A stretch of DNA of 62,840 nt, taken from positions 1 through 62,840 of the forward strand of contig JAFVFY010000096.1 in NCBI GenBank assembly GCA_017475265.1. The letters are read 5' to 3'. The position numbers and the translations under genes are program-made. Each line of letters opens with the position of its first letter. Within the stretch, counting starts at the first letter, position 1. Below the pieces are notes generated by a model. That model was not told where the DNA came from, did not search any database, and saw only the letters and a list, made by a program, of their open reading frames with translations. Below, piece by piece: positions 24,571 to 33,333 of the stretch. Source of the stretch: Prevotella sp. (GTDB lineage Bacteria; Bacteroidota; Bacteroidia; Bacteroidales; Bacteroidaceae).

Positions 24571-25308
24571 TTATTTCCCTAGGTAGTTCTTTGCCAGATA
24601 GTCGTTGAATTGGTCTTTGTAGAGGTCTCCCAGGGGCAGGTAGGTGTCTGCGTCGAGGATGATGCGGTTCTTGTTCACTTCCTGAATCTTCTGGAGGTTC
24701 ACGATGTAGGAGCGGTGTATGCGCATGAACTGCTGAGGCGGGAGGTAGTCCTCCATCTTCTTCATGGATAAGAGGGTGATGATGGGTTTCTGGCCTTCGA
24801 GGTGAATCTTCAGGTATTCGCTCATGCCCTCCACATAGCGTATGTCGGCAATGGAGATGCGCACTACGCGGTAGTCGGTCTTGACAAAGATGGTGCCATT
24901 GCTCTGGTCTATAGGACTGCTCTGCTGGGTGGCAGGACTGTTCTGGTGGCGCAGGTTGTACTGCTCCTGCACCTTCATGGCTGCACGCAGGAAGTCGTTC
25001 ATGCCAAAGGGTTTCAGGAGGTAGTCGACGGCGTTCACCTTGTAGCCCTCGATGGCATATTCAGAGTAGGCTGTGGTGAAGACAATGAGCGGAGGAGCAG
25101 CCAACTGTCGCACGAAGTCCATGCCTGAGAGGTCGGGCATGTTGATGTCGCAGAAGATGGCGTCAATGACCTCCTTCTCCATTATCTCACGGGCCTGGAG
25201 GGCACTCTGGCATTGTCCGGCAAGCTCTAGGAAGGGAACCTTGCTGATATATGTGGTGAGCTGGCGAAGGGCCAGGGGTTCGTCGTCGATGGCAAGTACT
25301 TTTATCAT
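24571..25308 (-). CDS. LytTR-family response regulator
   Basis: 245 residues. The receiver domain (1-120) has the acidic pair DDE near the N-terminus, phosphoacceptor Asp in IFCDINMPDLSG, and the conserved Thr/Lys (FTTAYSEYA, DYLLKPF). After a Q/S-rich linker, the LytTR DNA-binding domain (~140-245) contains YVEGMSEYLKIHL and FMRIHRSYIVNL. It is paired with the LytS-like kinase encoded upstream (25357-26577), with a 7-bp repeat array in the 48-bp spacer. Target genes are unknown; no LytTR sites were identified. Confidence 0.93.
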   Translation of the reverse strand: MIKVLAIDDEPLALRQLTTYISKVPFLELAGQCQSALQAREIMEKEVIDAIFCDINMPDLSGMDFVRQLAAPPLIVFTTAYSEYAIEGYKVNAVDYLLKPFGMNDFLRAAMKVQEQYNLRHQNSPATQQSSPIDQSNGTIFVKTDYRVVRISIADIRYVEGMSEYLKIHLEGQKPIITLLSMKKMEDYLPPQQFMRIHRSYIVNLQKIQEVNKNRIILDADTYLPLGDLYKDQFNDYLAKNYLGK

Positions 25309-25311
25309 TAT

Positions 25312-25350
25312 AGATTTGAGGTTTGAGATTTGAGGTTTGAGATTTGAGAT
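25312..25350. repeat. 7-bp tandem repeat between kinase and regulator genes
   Basis: Five to six units of TTTGAGA/TTTGAGG filling the spacer. Confidence 0.8.
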
Positions 25351-25356
25351 GTAGGA

Positions 25357-26577
25357 TTATAGGGGGAGTCGTAGGGTTACGGTGTAGGTGGATTCTGTAT
25401 CGTCGATGTCAAGTGTGTAGCTGTTGCCATAGAGCAGATCTAGACGGCGGTGGGCATTCTGCAGGCCTACGCCATGCTCTGAGGGATTGGCTGTTCCTTC
25501 GGCCTTGGCCTGCTTACTGTTCATGCATTTGAAATGCAAGAAAGAGCTTTCTCCCTCCTCCAGTTGGATGTCAATACCCACGAACGATGGCTGCTGGTAG
25601 CTGACACCATGCTTGAAAGCATTCTCAACAAAGGTGATGAGCAGCAGCGGCGGAATCTCACGGTCGGGGATAAGGTCGGGCATATTGACGGTGATGGTCA
25701 CGTGGTCGGTGAAACGCATCTTCATCAGCTCGATGTAGTTCTCCAGGAATATGAGTTCCTGGCGTAGGGCCACTTTCTGCTTGCTGCCCTCATAGAGCAC
25801 GAAGCGCATAATCTTCGACAGCTCCACAATGGTCTCCTTGGCCTGCTCAGGGTCTATGTCTACCAGCGCGTGGATATTGTTCAGCGTGTTCATCAGGAAG
25901 TGCGGGTTTATCTGGTATTTCAGATACTCCAGCTGCTGCTCCAGGTTGTCGTTCTCCAGTTGTAGCAGACGTTCCTGGTCCTTACGCTGGCGGAAATAGA
26001 GCTTCACGCCGAGGTTCATGCCGAGCATGAGAATAAAGATAATGGTGGCCACCACATCGTGCTGGCCGATGATGATGGGTGGACGGTGGTCTTCCTTGAA
26101 ACGGGGAGGTGGGCCGTGATGCTTGTCTTTGCCGAAGTCCTTGGCGTCGGGTGGTGGAGGTGGAGGCCCAAAATGCTCTTCATCATCATGTTGCATCCGC
26201 TCTGCAAAGGCGGGCGGATTATCGTGCCTATGAGGGCCTTTGGGCAGATCAGGACGGCTGCATTGCAATACGAGGAACAATCCCAGCAGGACGGCCAACG
26301 ATGAGAAATAGAGCACACGACGCTGACGGTACACCAAGAGTGGAGCAAGCAAATAATTGTGCACCAGGAACATGACGAGGAAGACGGCATACTGTCGCCA
26401 CATCAGCAGTAGCTCACTCCAAGGGAAGGCCGTGTCGGAAGGCAAGTGGCTCAGCCTCATATAAATGCTGAACAGCGGCGTCAGGAACAGCAGCAGCCAA
26501 AGTGCAAGGTAGAGATAGAGTTCCTTGCGGCTGTCCTGAAAGAATATTTTGTTAGTCTTTGTGTAGAGTTTTCCCAT
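25357..26577 (-). CDS. LytS-type sensor histidine kinase with His/Pro-rich periplasmic loop
   Basis: 406 residues from the ATG at 26577; the longer ATG at 26601 lies inside the promoter. Four membrane helices are predicted (around residues 20-40, 59-79, 88-105, 173-192). Between helices 3 and 4 lies a ~65-residue loop rich in His, Pro and Asp (PHRHD, MQHDDEEHFG, a run of six Pro, DKHHGPPP), predicted to face the periplasm. The kinase core has the histidine in YQINPHFLMNTLNNIH and an ATPase domain (PPLLLITFVENAFKHG, GVGLQNAHRRLDLLYG). It would phosphorylate the adjacent LytTR regulator. The loop may sense a metal ion, which is inference. Confidence 0.92.
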   Translation of the reverse strand: MGKLYTKTNKIFFQDSRKELYLYLALWLLLFLTPLFSIYMRLSHLPSDTAFPWSELLLMWRQYAVFLVMFLVHNYLLAPLLVYRQRRVLYFSSLAVLLGLFLVLQCSRPDLPKGPHRHDNPPAFAERMQHDDEEHFGPPPPPPDAKDFGKDKHHGPPPRFKEDHRPPIIIGQHDVVATIIFILMLGMNLGVKLYFRQRKDQERLLQLENDNLEQQLEYLKYQINPHFLMNTLNNIHALVDIDPEQAKETIVELSKIMRFVLYEGSKQKVALRQELIFLENYIELMKMRFTDHVTITVNMPDLIPDREIPPLLLITFVENAFKHGVSYQQPSFVGIDIQLEEGESSFLHFKCMNSKQAKAEGTANPSEHGVGLQNAHRRLDLLYGNSYTLDIDDTESTYTVTLRLPL

Positions 26578-26598
26578 ACAAACGTCAATTAAGCGTTG

Positions 26599-26606
26599 CA
26601 AAGGTA
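26599..26606 (-). promoter_or_regulatory. -7 box of the two-component operon
   Basis: TACCTTTG on the minus strand; overlaps the alternative ATG at 26601 and so fixes the kinase start at 26577. Confidence 0.7.
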
Positions 26607-26660
26607 CGGATAATTAATTGTGACTGCAAATCAATTCTACGAAATGCCTCTTTTGTTCAA

Positions 26661-29633
26661 CTAATGTACGACGCAGAGCAGACGGAAGGGACAGTTGGTG
26701 CAGCGGGTTCGGTCTTGGGTGGGAAGGAAGGGAACGTCAGGTTCGAAGATTTCGCCTATGACCTGCTTGAGGAGAGACATGAACTGGTTGGCGTAGGGGG
26801 TGACGTCGTTGATGTAATCCTTGCCGAACTTCAGAATCGGGTTGTAGTCGTCGGCTCCGGCGTGCTGGATGAAGAGCAGGGCAGGGGAAATGGTTGAACA
26901 TTGACCATTGAACATTGACCGTTGACCATTGACCGTTGACCATTGACCATTGAACATTGAACATTGAGTGTTGACCGTTGAGACGATGATGCTGTAGAGG
27001 AAGGTTTGGAGGTAGTAGTCGCTGTGGTTCTTCAGTTGGTCTTGCTGGAAGATAGCCTCCACACCTGAGAGGGGCGTGGGCATGTTGCTGCCTGTCTTGT
27101 AGTCTGTGACGCGTATTTGCTCGCCGTTGTTGTTCACAATGCGGTCTAGGCGGTCGATGCGGCCGCCGATGGTGAGGGTCAGGGGTTTTGTATCACCCCC
27201 AATCGTAATGGGCATGGTGACGTCGGTCTCCAAGCCAATAATGGTGAAGGGGGCGAGCCGAAGGTCGATGGTGAGCAACTGGCGGAGGTAGTGGATGATG
27301 ACCTCGCGGTTGATGAGCTGGAGGCCGCTGAGGTCAGGGGTCTTGCCTGATTCGAGGTGGAAAAGTTCCTGACGGATGGCCTGGTCGACGGCTATCTCGA
27401 TGTCAATCTTCTTACGTAGCATTTGCTCCAGGTCGGAGGCGAGAATCTGATGACTCTTCTCCATGAGACGGGAATAGATGATGCGGGCGGCCTCGTGGAA
27501 GATGTTTCCGAAGATGCGGTTGTCGATGGTGTCATCGTCGGTCTCGTCGGGTTCGCGGAGATTGTGAACGTAGGTGTAGTAGAACTGAAGGGGACAACGA
27601 AGGTAGCGGTTGACGGCAGAGGGGGTGAGACATTGGCCATTGAAGCGGGCAAGGAGCTGCTGCATCATCTCCTGGGTCTTGTTAACCTGTTGCGGAAGGA
27701 AGGGAATGAACGTCTGCGGGGCCTGGAGCGAGCGGGAAGCGATGTGGTGATGCTGGTCCTCGACCATGAGCTGGATTAAGAAGCGGCTCATCTCGCCAGT
27801 ATGGCCCTCGCTGGTGGCGTTATTATATATTATTGTGACATCGTCGGCACGTTGCAGGAGACGGTGGAAGTAATAGCTGTAGATGGCCACCTTGTGGTCG
27901 GAGGTGGTCAGACCGTATGCCTTGCGAATGGAGTAAGGGATGAACGATGTGTCGTTCACACCCTTGGGGATGTTGCCCTCGTTGGCAGAGAGCAGCAACA
28001 CGTGGCGGAAGTCCAAACAGCGGGTCTCGAGCAGTCCCATTATCTGTAGGCCTTGGGCGGGTTCGCCGTGGAAGGGGATGGTGGTGGCATCCATGAGCTG
28101 GGTGACGAGACGCTGCAAGGTGATGATGTCTACAAGGAGGTCGCCAGCGTTTACGAGGGTTAGCAGACGGTTGAGGAGAGTGTAGGCACGGAAGAGCGAC
28201 TCGGCGTGGATATTGAAGGCTCCTTCTGGTGCCTCTTGGGAGGATTGTCTGGCAACGACGCGAACCACATCGCTCATCCATTCGAGCAAACTGCTCTGAG
28301 TGTCGAGGGGACGGAAGAGAAGGGTGGTGGCCTCGTCGATGCAGAGCTGTGACGGGGTGGGGTAATAGAGCTTCTGATTGTTCAGCTCTTGGTGGAGGTC
28401 GGCTATCTGTGGGGAGAGGTCGGCAATGTAGGGATGACGAAGCAGGGCATTTACCTGACGCAGACGATAACGGTCGCGACTGGGCTGGTAACCTTGGGTG
28501 CGGAGGGCAAAGAGGATGGCTATGAGAGATGCAACGGGAGCCTGGGAGAGAGGGTAGCCTGTGGTGACGTTCACCTGGTCAACACCGTCGGGAAGACAAT
28601 GGATGACGGTGGGAAGAAGCTTCTCGTCGCAGAGCACGATAGCGGTGTCGGGGGAGATTTGAGGGTTGAGGGTTGAGATTTGAGGGTTGAGAGTTGAGGG
28701 TTGAGATTTGAGAGTTGAGGGTTGAGATTTGAGCCATTGGGCGACGTAGCGGGCCTGGATGTTCTCGGTGGGAGCAGAGGCAACGGTAATGTCCTTGGGC
28801 TGGGAGAAACAGTTGTAGATGGTCTCATCCTTACGGTCTAGCTCGTTGGGGAAGAGCTGCAGGTTCTGGGTGATGAACGTTCCTGTCTCGCCCTGTAGAT
28901 AGTAGTCGTCGAAATCCCAATAGAAGCGGGCACGACCTTCACGCTTCAGCCAGGTGAAGAGACGCTGCTCCACTTGCTGGAGGACGTTGAAGCCTACGAA
29001 GACGTAAGACCCTAATTCCTCCTCTGACCTGTCAAGCTTTTCTACTACCTCGCGATAGAGCGCACCCTCGTAGGCCAGTCCCTGTTGGGAGAGCCGGTCG
29101 TTGAAATCGTGGTAGATGTCGGCTATGTGCGACCATAGGCGGAGGAAGCGTTCACGTAGCAGCGTGGTATGTTCAGGCGAGAACGTGGAGAAGAATTTCT
29201 GTAGTGCCTCCTTCTGTTCGTCGGTGAGGTAGTCGATACTGTCCATCTCGTGTAGGTCGCTGAGGTTGGTCAGCACTCGGTCAGCATCGGCCATGCTCTT
29301 GTCCAGGTCGTCGAAGTCGGAGAGGAGCAGCTGTCCCCAGCCGTAGAAATGGTCGAGGGTCTCGTCGAAGCCCGTCATCGCCGTGAAGGAACGGTGAAGC
29401 TCACAGACCAGTTTGATAGGGTCGGCAACGGTTTTGTGGCTCTGCTGACGGAAGAGTTCGCTGATGGTCACGTAGCGAGGACTCCAGATGGGGTGGTCGG
29501 AGAGGCGTGCCAGATGGGCGTTGAGAAAGAGCGACGCACGCTTGTTGGGGAATACCACCGTGAGCTGCGACAGGTCATTGCCGTGCTTGCGAAGCAGGTC
29601 TTCGGCGACGTGTTCAAGGAAAGGTTTCACCAT
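26661..29633 (-). CDS. AddB-like PD-(D/E)XK nuclease of the RecB/AddB type
   Basis: 990 residues. The N-terminal inactive helicase-like region contains LTVVFPNKRASLFLNAHLA and later SANEGNIPKGVNDTSFIPYSIRKAYGL. The C-terminal nuclease domain starts at ~660 (LTPSAVNRYLRCPLQFYYTY, FGNIFHEAARIIY), with catalytic residues in RVTDYKTGS and a terminal cysteine group (CTNCPFRLLC) typical of an Fe-S cluster nuclease. It probably works with an AddA-like helicase in double-strand break repair, but no addA is in the window. Two in-frame 7-bp repeat arrays (26893-26983 and 28655-28733) add low-complexity peptide such as LKSQPSTLNPQIS and MFNGQWSTVNG. Confidence 0.87.
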   Translation of the reverse strand: MVKPFLEHVAEDLLRKHGNDLSQLTVVFPNKRASLFLNAHLARLSDHPIWSPRYVTISELFRQQSHKTVADPIKLVCELHRSFTAMTGFDETLDHFYGWGQLLLSDFDDLDKSMADADRVLTNLSDLHEMDSIDYLTDEQKEALQKFFSTFSPEHTTLLRERFLRLWSHIADIYHDFNDRLSQQGLAYEGALYREVVEKLDRSEEELGSYVFVGFNVLQQVEQRLFTWLKREGRARFYWDFDDYYLQGETGTFITQNLQLFPNELDRKDETIYNCFSQPKDITVASAPTENIQARYVAQWLKSQPSTLKSQPSTLNPQISTLNPQISPDTAIVLCDEKLLPTVIHCLPDGVDQVNVTTGYPLSQAPVASLIAILFALRTQGYQPSRDRYRLRQVNALLRHPYIADLSPQIADLHQELNNQKLYYPTPSQLCIDEATTLLFRPLDTQSSLLEWMSDVVRVVARQSSQEAPEGAFNIHAESLFRAYTLLNRLLTLVNAGDLLVDIITLQRLVTQLMDATTIPFHGEPAQGLQIMGLLETRCLDFRHVLLLSANEGNIPKGVNDTSFIPYSIRKAYGLTTSDHKVAIYSYYFHRLLQRADDVTIIYNNATSEGHTGEMSRFLIQLMVEDQHHHIASRSLQAPQTFIPFLPQQVNKTQEMMQQLLARFNGQCLTPSAVNRYLRCPLQFYYTYVHNLREPDETDDDTIDNRIFGNIFHEAARIIYSRLMEKSHQILASDLEQMLRKKIDIEIAVDQAIRQELFHLESGKTPDLSGLQLINREVIIHYLRQLLTIDLRLAPFTIIGLETDVTMPITIGGDTKPLTLTIGGRIDRLDRIVNNNGEQIRVTDYKTGSNMPTPLSGVEAIFQQDQLKNHSDYYLQTFLYSIIVSTVNTQCSMFNGQWSTVNGQRSMFNGQCSTISPALLFIQHAGADDYNPILKFGKDYINDVTPYANQFMSLLKQVIGEIFEPDVPFLPTQDRTRCTNCPFRLLCVVH
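26893..26983. repeat. in-frame 7-bp tandem repeat, AddB-like gene, distal array
   Basis: About 12 units of TTGACCA/TTGAACA/TTGACCG. Translated on the minus strand as a 7-residue periodic peptide with MFNGQ and STVNG motifs, between the two halves of the nuclease domain. Confidence 0.9.
28655..28733. repeat. in-frame 7-bp tandem repeat, AddB-like gene, proximal array
   Basis: About 11 units of TTTGAGA/GTTGAGG. Translated on the minus strand as LKSQPST / LNPQIST heptapeptides. Confidence 0.9.
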
Positions 29634-29636
29634 TTA

Positions 29637-29746
29637 ACAATAACCAATAAACAATAACCAATAAACAATAACCAAATAAACAATAACCAATAAACAATAA
29701 CCAATGAACAAATAAACAATAAACGATGAACAAATAAGCAATAACC
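29637..29746. repeat. 110-bp array of 7-bp units before the AddB-like gene
   Basis: About 15 units of AATAACC/AATAAAC with occasional 8-bp units. It fills the gap between the PAP2 gene and the AddB-like start. No promoter consensus was seen here, so the AddB-like gene may be read from upstream. Confidence 0.85.
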
Positions 29747-29756
29747 GAATGATGCG

Positions 29757-30731
29757 CTATTCCCGATAGGCCCAGCGGAAGAGGAAGTACATCAGGGTGC
29801 CAACGGCAAGTCCAGCGATGGCATCGATGGCGTAGTGAGCCTGGATGTAGAACGTGGCAAAGAACATCAGCACGGCGAGGGGAATCATGGTGAAGAGCAG
29901 CCGACGGTTGCGTGCCTCACGCGCCAGCCAGAGCACCACCGTGGTGATGCCCACATGACTGCTGGGGAAGGCCGCCGTAGGTCGCTCACCGGCATTATGT
30001 GCTTCTACCAGAAGGCGATAGAACAGGCCGTCCTTCCATCCTGGCAAGGGCAGCATCTGGTCCTGGTTCAAGACGTCGAAGGGCAGCCGGTCGAAATAGT
30101 CGCCCAGATGGGGAAACTGCCCCTGGGCTATGAGGTCGGTGCCCACGGCCTGGAAGTAGAACTGAGGCCCTGCTACGGGCAGGAGCACAAAGATGACGTA
30201 GAAGAGGAAGAACGAGGCAAGGATGATGAACGCCGAGCGCAGGAACCGTTCGTAGCGGAAGAAGAAATAGAACAGCAGCACGGCGGCAATCATCGGATAG
30301 TAGCTGACATAGCCCAGCGTCAGCAGTTCGCTGACAAAGGGTGAGGCATAGGTATGGCAGAACGTCAAGGCTGGCTGGAAACCAAAGAGCGACTGCTCGG
30401 CCTGCGCAAAGAAGGCATCGAGGTTGGGGAAGATGCGGTTTAGCTCGAATGTGTCGGGATACCACCAGCCAAGGAAAATCATCTGCCCCGCAACACGTCC
30501 GAACAGCGTCAGGCGGCAGGGGAACAACCTGTAGGCTCCCCACAGTGCCAGCGTCATCACCAAGGCCTGTCCACGTCCAAAGAGCATCTGCACAGGGTCG
30601 TGCAGACGGCTGTAGCTGGCTACGATGAAGATGGTGGTGAGCGCGGCGTAGAATACCATAGCCCACTCCAGCCACAGCAGCCCACGGATGGGCTTTGCCT
30701 CCAGTTTCAGCAGTTGTCTTAGCAGTTTCAT
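29757..30731 (-). CDS. PAP2-family membrane phosphatase / inositolphosphotransferase-like
   Basis: 324 residues with about six membrane helices. The PAP2 motifs are GERPTAAFPSSHVG (motif 2 with catalytic His) and YIQAHYAIDAIAG (motif 3 His/Asp). The layout resembles the PAP2_3/Aur1-Ipt1 subgroup that transfers phosphoinositol to ceramide; Bacteroidales make such sphingolipids, so this is a possible role, but a plain lipid phosphatase cannot be excluded. The start is directly adjacent to the pectate lyase stop (0 bp), so the two genes are probably translated from one mRNA. Confidence 0.85.
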   Translation of the reverse strand: MKLLRQLLKLEAKPIRGLLWLEWAMVFYAALTTIFIVASYSRLHDPVQMLFGRGQALVMTLALWGAYRLFPCRLTLFGRVAGQMIFLGWWYPDTFELNRIFPNLDAFFAQAEQSLFGFQPALTFCHTYASPFVSELLTLGYVSYYPMIAAVLLFYFFFRYERFLRSAFIILASFFLFYVIFVLLPVAGPQFYFQAVGTDLIAQGQFPHLGDYFDRLPFDVLNQDQMLPLPGWKDGLFYRLLVEAHNAGERPTAAFPSSHVGITTVVLWLAREARNRRLLFTMIPLAVLMFFATFYIQAHYAIDAIAGLAVGTLMYFLFRWAYRE

Positions 30732-33053
30732 TTATTCCACTGGAACCAGCTTGATGAACATCAGGATGCTCTCGGCCGAACCTTTCGTAATCACATATTG
30801 TGTTCCGGCGGCGATGCTGATGGGCTCCATCTCGTAGTAGGCACCCTCGGCGTTCTCCTTTCCGCCTACGGTGGTCTTCTGCCCATTCAGGGTCACGTCA
30901 CGTCCTGTCTTGGCAGTGGCCAGCACCAGTGTCATCTGGTAGTCCTTCTGCGGAGTAAAGGTGACGCTGCCCTTCGAGTTGAGCTTCACGCCTTTCTTGC
31001 AATAAGTGCCTTCGTAGGTGCTCTTTCCGTCGCCATAGTCTCCAGCGGCGGTGAACATGCTGCTAGAGGGAGCCCCGTCGAAGCTGGCAAGGATGGTGCC
31101 TTCGGGAACGATGGGGTCAACAGGTTTATCGGGGTCAACGGGGTCGTCGTTTCCGCCCTGCGACTCTTCGCCAAACAGACCCACGAGGCTGGTCTTGTAG
31201 CTGTCCAACAATCCGCCCAGCACGCTGTCGTAGGCCGAGTCCTCATCATCATTGCCCACATTGTCCTTGAAGGTGTAGGCGAAGTCGCCGTGGTTCAGTC
31301 GGCCGGCACCATAGAATCCCGTGACGGTCTCGGGCACGTCTGTAGCAGTCTCGGGGGTGTAGTCGTACATCAGCTGTGGGTTGGTGTCGAAGTTGTTGTA
31401 GGCGTAGGGATTGGCCAGGACCTCTGCTTTCACATTGCCCTTTTCGTCTTTCTTGATGTAATAGGTGAGCTTCGTCTCTTCGGTAATCTGCTCGTTGCGG
31501 CTGCCGGCCTCGTATGCATCGAAGCCTGTGGTAGTCGGATTGCTCTGTGTGTAGTATCTGAAGTTGGTGGCGCTGCGGTCGAAGTAATTGCCGTAGGCCT
31601 TGATGTAGCCGGGCTGCTCGTCGGAGAATGTGCCGCTGCCCAGCGCGTCGGTGCCCTGCAGAGAGTTGAGGATAGGCTTCTTGGTCTTCAGGAAGTAGTT
31701 GTTCTCCACGAAGAGGCTGCTGCCTGTCGTGGCACCCACGCCATACTTGGCCACATTGTCGAAGTAATTGTTCCACACATGAACCGTCATGGTACGCACA
31801 CGCGGATGGCGTGAGTCGCTGTGGTCGAACCAGTTATGGTCATACGAGATGTAGTTGGGGCCACTTTCGTCCTTCATGCCGAACATGTTGGTCTTGCCCG
31901 TGTCCCAGAAATGGTTGTAAGAGACGGTGACGAGCTTCGAGTCGGACTTCACATCCACCTGTCCGTCGCCCTTGTCGTGGTCGCCGCTGCCGTGCTTGCC
32001 GTAGAAGAAGTCGCAGTGGTGCACCCAGATGTTTGAGTTGTCGGTGTCCATCGATATGCCGTCGTCCATGCAGCGCATGATGCCCAGGTTACGGTACTCC
32101 ACGCCCTTGGCATTGCGCACGAGGAATCCGAAGCCGCGCAGGGTGGCGTCATCGCCGATGCCCTCGAAGGTGAGGTTGAGCTCTGAGTCGGCCTTGCGGC
32201 CCTTCACCTGAATGCCCTCCGCGCTGCTGCCGATGGCGTCAAGGTCGTCCTTCTCCACCAGTCCGATGAAGCGGAAGGCGATGGGCGTAGTGTCCTTTCC
32301 CTTCTCGTAGCCAGCGATGATGGCCTGCAGACCCACGCAGGGGTTCGTCTCGGCTCCAGCCACATTGGTCTTGATGGTCTTGGCTGTGCTCTTCGTCACA
32401 TAAAAGACCTTGGCCCCTTGCTTCAGCGTACCGTCGGCGTTGTAGGCGCCAGGGGCATAGCCGTTCATAAAGGCAAAGCCCTGGCGTGAGTAGCTCCTCA
32501 CCACGATGTTGCTGACGTGGGTGTCGGCCAGGGTGGGCATTCCATCACCTTCGGGGAACACAGGCCTTACCATCAGTTCGTAGGTCCCAGGGGCCAGGCC
32601 CACCACGTCGACACGGGCGTAACTTCCGTAATTGCGCACCAGTTGCTCGTCCACCTTGGTCCAGTCTTTATACTGTCCGCCCAGCACAAACACATGATAA
32701 CCAATGGCTCCCGGGCTGCCGTTCCACTTGGCATAGAGCGATTCCTGCCATCCCCGAACCTCAGTCATCTCCACAGTGTTTGGCTCGATGATGGGGTCTT
32801 TTCCAATGGGTGAGACCCCTGCCATAATGCTGATTACCGATGCAATGTCGGCCACATCCACTGAGCCGTCGCCATTGACATCGGCCGACACGGACGGAAC
32901 GTCCGCGCTCCTACCGGCCATCACGTCGATAATTGTTGAAATGTCGGCCACATCAACCGAACCGTCTCTGTTCACGTCGCCTGTTTTGTTGTTTGCAATC
33001 GCAGTGACACCAACCATGAGCAGCGCGAATACAGCAAGAATGTTTTTATTCAT
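30732..33053 (-). CDS. secreted PL1 pectate lyase with N-terminal dockerin-like repeats
   Basis: 773 residues from the ATG at 33053, which begins a signal peptide (MNKNILAVFALLMVGVTAIA); a longer start at 33092 adds a poor N-terminus. Residues ~25-80 hold two EF-hand-like dockerin segments (GDVNRDGSVDVADISTIIDV and ADVNGDGSVDVADIASVISI). A fibronectin-like module follows (~90-190). The PL1 beta-helix (~200-560) has VHHCDFFYGKHGSGDHDKGD, SYDHNWFDHSDSRHPRVR and VWNNYFDN. A D/P linker (DDPVDPDKPVDP) and a C-terminal beta-sandwich end the protein. It cleaves pectate by Ca2+-dependent beta-elimination. Confidence 0.93.
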   Translation of the reverse strand: MNKNILAVFALLMVGVTAIANNKTGDVNRDGSVDVADISTIIDVMAGRSADVPSVSADVNGDGSVDVADIASVISIMAGVSPIGKDPIIEPNTVEMTEVRGWQESLYAKWNGSPGAIGYHVFVLGGQYKDWTKVDEQLVRNYGSYARVDVVGLAPGTYELMVRPVFPEGDGMPTLADTHVSNIVVRSYSRQGFAFMNGYAPGAYNADGTLKQGAKVFYVTKSTAKTIKTNVAGAETNPCVGLQAIIAGYEKGKDTTPIAFRFIGLVEKDDLDAIGSSAEGIQVKGRKADSELNLTFEGIGDDATLRGFGFLVRNAKGVEYRNLGIMRCMDDGISMDTDNSNIWVHHCDFFYGKHGSGDHDKGDGQVDVKSDSKLVTVSYNHFWDTGKTNMFGMKDESGPNYISYDHNWFDHSDSRHPRVRTMTVHVWNNYFDNVAKYGVGATTGSSLFVENNYFLKTKKPILNSLQGTDALGSGTFSDEQPGYIKAYGNYFDRSATNFRYYTQSNPTTTGFDAYEAGSRNEQITEETKLTYYIKKDEKGNVKAEVLANPYAYNNFDTNPQLMYDYTPETATDVPETVTGFYGAGRLNHGDFAYTFKDNVGNDDEDSAYDSVLGGLLDSYKTSLVGLFGEESQGGNDDPVDPDKPVDPIVPEGTILASFDGAPSSSMFTAAGDYGDGKSTYEGTYCKKGVKLNSKGSVTFTPQKDYQMTLVLATAKTGRDVTLNGQKTTVGGKENAEGAYYEMEPISIAAGTQYVITKGSAESILMFIKLVPVE

Positions 33054-33150
33054 AATTATTGTTTTTGAAAACATGTCCTTATGCCAAAACATGTCCTTAA
33101 GTCCTTATGTCAGAAAATAAGTGCGTATGTTCATATTCTTGTAATCGCTG

Positions 33151-33158
33151 CAAAGGTA
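33151..33158 (-). promoter_or_regulatory. -7 box for the pectate lyase gene
   Basis: TACCTTTG on the minus strand, ~100 nt before the ATG at 33053. Confidence 0.65.
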
Positions 33159-33273
33159 CGACAAAGAATCGAGACCCCCAAAATTTTGCAAGATTATTTA
33201 GGAGTCGGGACGGAATAATCATAATTTTGCTTAATTCTTTCGTCCTTTTCTTGGCTATGTGCCGAATTATGAA

Positions 33274-33281
33274 TAATTTTG
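33274..33281 (+). promoter_or_regulatory. -7 box for the EF-G2-like gene
   Basis: TAATTTTG with a TTGG element at 33251-33254 (20-bp spacing). A second TAATTTTG lies at 33222-33229, so two promoters are possible. Confidence 0.65.
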
Positions 33282-33333
33282 TTCCCCAAAATTTGAATTT
33301 TAACATTATTACCAAATATTATTACCAAAAACT

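Noticed and set aside
29637-29746. Regular repeats considered as a CRISPR array
   Set aside because: Units are 7-8 bp and contiguous, with no spacers and no cas genes nearby.
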